Origin: Candidatus Butyricicoccus avistercoris
GTDB taxonomy: Bacteria; Bacillota; Clostridia; Oscillospirales; Butyricicoccaceae
Length of the DNA: 64,000 nucleotides
Direction of reading: 5' to 3'
Assembly (NCBI GenBank): GCA_019113005.1
Contig: DXIE01000018.1
Coordinates: 1 to 64,000, forward strand
The notes below the pieces were generated by a model. The model was not told the origin of the DNA and searched no databases. It saw only the letters and a program-made list of their open reading frames with translations. Shown here piece by piece: positions 62,919 through 64,000 of this stretch; the first letter of the stretch is position 1, and each line of letters opens with the position of its first letter. A program made the position numbers and the translations under genes.

Positions 62919-64000
62919 TTACAAACTGAGATTTGGGTCTAAAAAGTCACCAATAAATAAAATTCGCTTAACAGAAGGATATTTTTCATTTATCATTTGG
63001 TAAATTGATGCTGAAGATACACTAGTAAATGTGATAATAATTAGTTCTAGCTGTTTTTCTTCAACAATGTTAGGAGAATATATAGTTTTTCCATGTAGTT
63101 CCAATCCCTGCTTTTTGTTTGCTGAATCAATTAAATAAAAATTTTCTTTCCATGCTTCTGGCATATATTCATAAAGTGCCTCAACTGGATTAATAATTCC
63201 CCACATACCTGTACGATATGAAGAAATCTTCTTGAAGTTTTTTTCAAAAACTTTTTTATCTATATATTCTACTGCATAAGCATCAATTAGCGATTTGCAA
63301 TTTTCACACGTCATCTTACTAATTGGACGAAATACTTCTCTATCATTCCATACATTCTTATGTCCACAATGTGGGCAAGAAGCGTGAATATTTGCAAGAC
63401 CGCTTCGGCTATACTCTATCTGTGCATCTGTAAGCTTATCAACACCTTTATTGATTGCTATACTAATTTCCAGCATCATCTTTCGATATTCTTCTTCTGT
63501 TAGCTTGGAAACGTTAATCTGTGGACAGCCTTGTCTAATAAATTCTACCTCGTCTTTAATAATACCTTTTTTTACTGCATTTTTGTACAAAATAGAGCCT
63601 GGGTATACTGTTATATAACCTAATTTAATAGTATATTCTGGGTGTTTTTTCCACCATGAAAGTGTATTTTTATAGGTTTCTACTGTTTCAGCCTCATCAC
63701 CAAAAATAAAGTTACCTTGAGTATGTAAATTAGCTTTTCTACACATTTCTAAAGCAATTTCAATTTGTTCGACTGTTATATGCTTTCTCATACTCTGCAA
63801 AATAGTATTATCTGCACTTTCAAGTCCAAAACCTACATACCTACAACCACTTTCCTTTAGTTTATAAATCATATCTTGATTTACCATATCCACACGCAGA
63901 GAAATCATATAATCTAATTTACGTTCTATCATTGCTGTACAGAATGCATCAAAGTCTTCTGCTCTCAATGCAAACAATTCGTCTGATATATAAAGAGATT
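62919..64000 (-). CDS. Radical SAM protein, N-terminus outside window
   Basis: At least 360 residues; the frame stays open to base 64000 (reading SLYISDELFALRAED at the edge). The visible portion is the downstream half of a B12-binding-type radical SAM core: GCRYVGFGLESADNTILQSMRKH and GNFIFGDEAETVETYKNTL. The CxxxCxxC iron-sulfur motif must be outside. Near the end CPHCGHKN and CENCKSL form a four-cysteine zinc ribbon. A C-terminal Rossmann-like part follows. Presumably modifies a lipid or glycan made by the neighbours. Confidence 0.85.
   Translation of the reverse strand, partial: SLYISDELFALRAEDFDAFCTAMIERKLDYMISLRVDMVNQDMIYKLKESGCRYVGFGLESADNTILQSMRKHITVEQIEIALEMCRKANLHTQGNFIFGDEAETVETYKNTLSWWKKHPEYTIKLGYITVYPGSILYKNAVKKGIIKDEVEFIRQGCPQINVSKLTEEEYRKMMLEISIAINKGVDKLTDAQIEYSRSGLANIHASCPHCGHKNVWNDREVFRPISKMTCENCKSLIDAYAVEYIDKKVFEKNFKKISSYRTGMWGIINPVEALYEYMPEAWKENFYLIDSANKKQGLELHGKTIYSPNIVEEKQLELIIITFTSVSSASIYQMINEKYPSVKRILFIGDFLDPNLSL

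Noticed and set aside
1..64000. CRISPR arrays, tRNA/rRNA genes, insertion sequences, prophage genes
   Set aside because: Reading both strands showed no repeat-spacer arrays, cloverleaf-like genes, transposase or phage proteins.

Overview
The window is chromosomal DNA of a low-G+C, endospore-forming, flagellated Gram-positive bacterium. The best guess is class Clostridia, with an Oscillospiraceae/Ruminococcaceae-like flavour. Support comes from spore genes (gpr, spoIIP, a ger operon), flagellin, an LCP cell-wall ligase, an SLH-domain protein, folate-dependent TrmFO, GdpP and strong AGGAGG ribosome binding sites. The first 42 kb is almost entirely minus-strand. No rRNA, tRNA, CRISPR array, insertion sequence or prophage was recognised, and no gap between genes exceeds about 300 bases.

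1-16.6 kb is a housekeeping block on the minus strand. It runs SpoU-type rRNA methylase, dprA, topA, trmFO, plsX, acp, rnc, a terminator, then smc, ftsY, rph, rdgB, yhbY, nadD, yqeK and an LCP protein that leaves the window. 16.6-21.8 kb is a flagellar island: flagellin with a sigma-D-like promoter and a structured leader, a large GT2 glycosyltransferase, and rfbF/rfbG, which make CDP-4-keto-6-deoxyglucose. 21.8-35.6 kb holds a YczE-like membrane protein, an unknown protein, lysS-greA, S41 and M23 peptidases with ftsEX (FtsE has a very long acidic tail), a CdaR/PucR regulator, an RsuA-type pseudouridine synthase, a DUF4830-like protein and an EF-G paralogue.

35.8-38.1 kb encodes the most unusual protein. 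It has the membrane and soluble-core layout of a P1-type ATPase but has lost the phosphorylation, actuator and CPC motifs, and it carries a long disordered/basic N-terminus. It sits beside rlmB. Next come thrR-hom-thrB-lysC (minus), a plus-strand Na+ symporter, and gdpP-rplI-dnaB-tilS-hpt-ftsH (minus).

52.3-59.5 kb is mostly plus strand: a glyoxalase-fold protein, an SLH protein, then the Bacillus-like rpsT / gpr / spoIIP arrangement and a ger operon of A-C-B order with short C and B proteins. Sigma-G-like and sigma-E-like promoters can be read upstream of gpr, spoIIP and ger. 59.5-64 kb is a second sugar-modification cluster on the minus strand (CmcI-type methyltransferase, SDR, RfbC epimerase, FkbM methyltransferase, radical SAM protein). 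It plausibly completes the deoxysugar pathway begun by rfbF/rfbG 41 kb away, perhaps for flagellin or surface glycans.

Annotation is by reading motifs and family resemblance only; no database search was run. Several start codons were moved from the longest open frame to the codon with a ribosome binding site and family-typical N-terminus.
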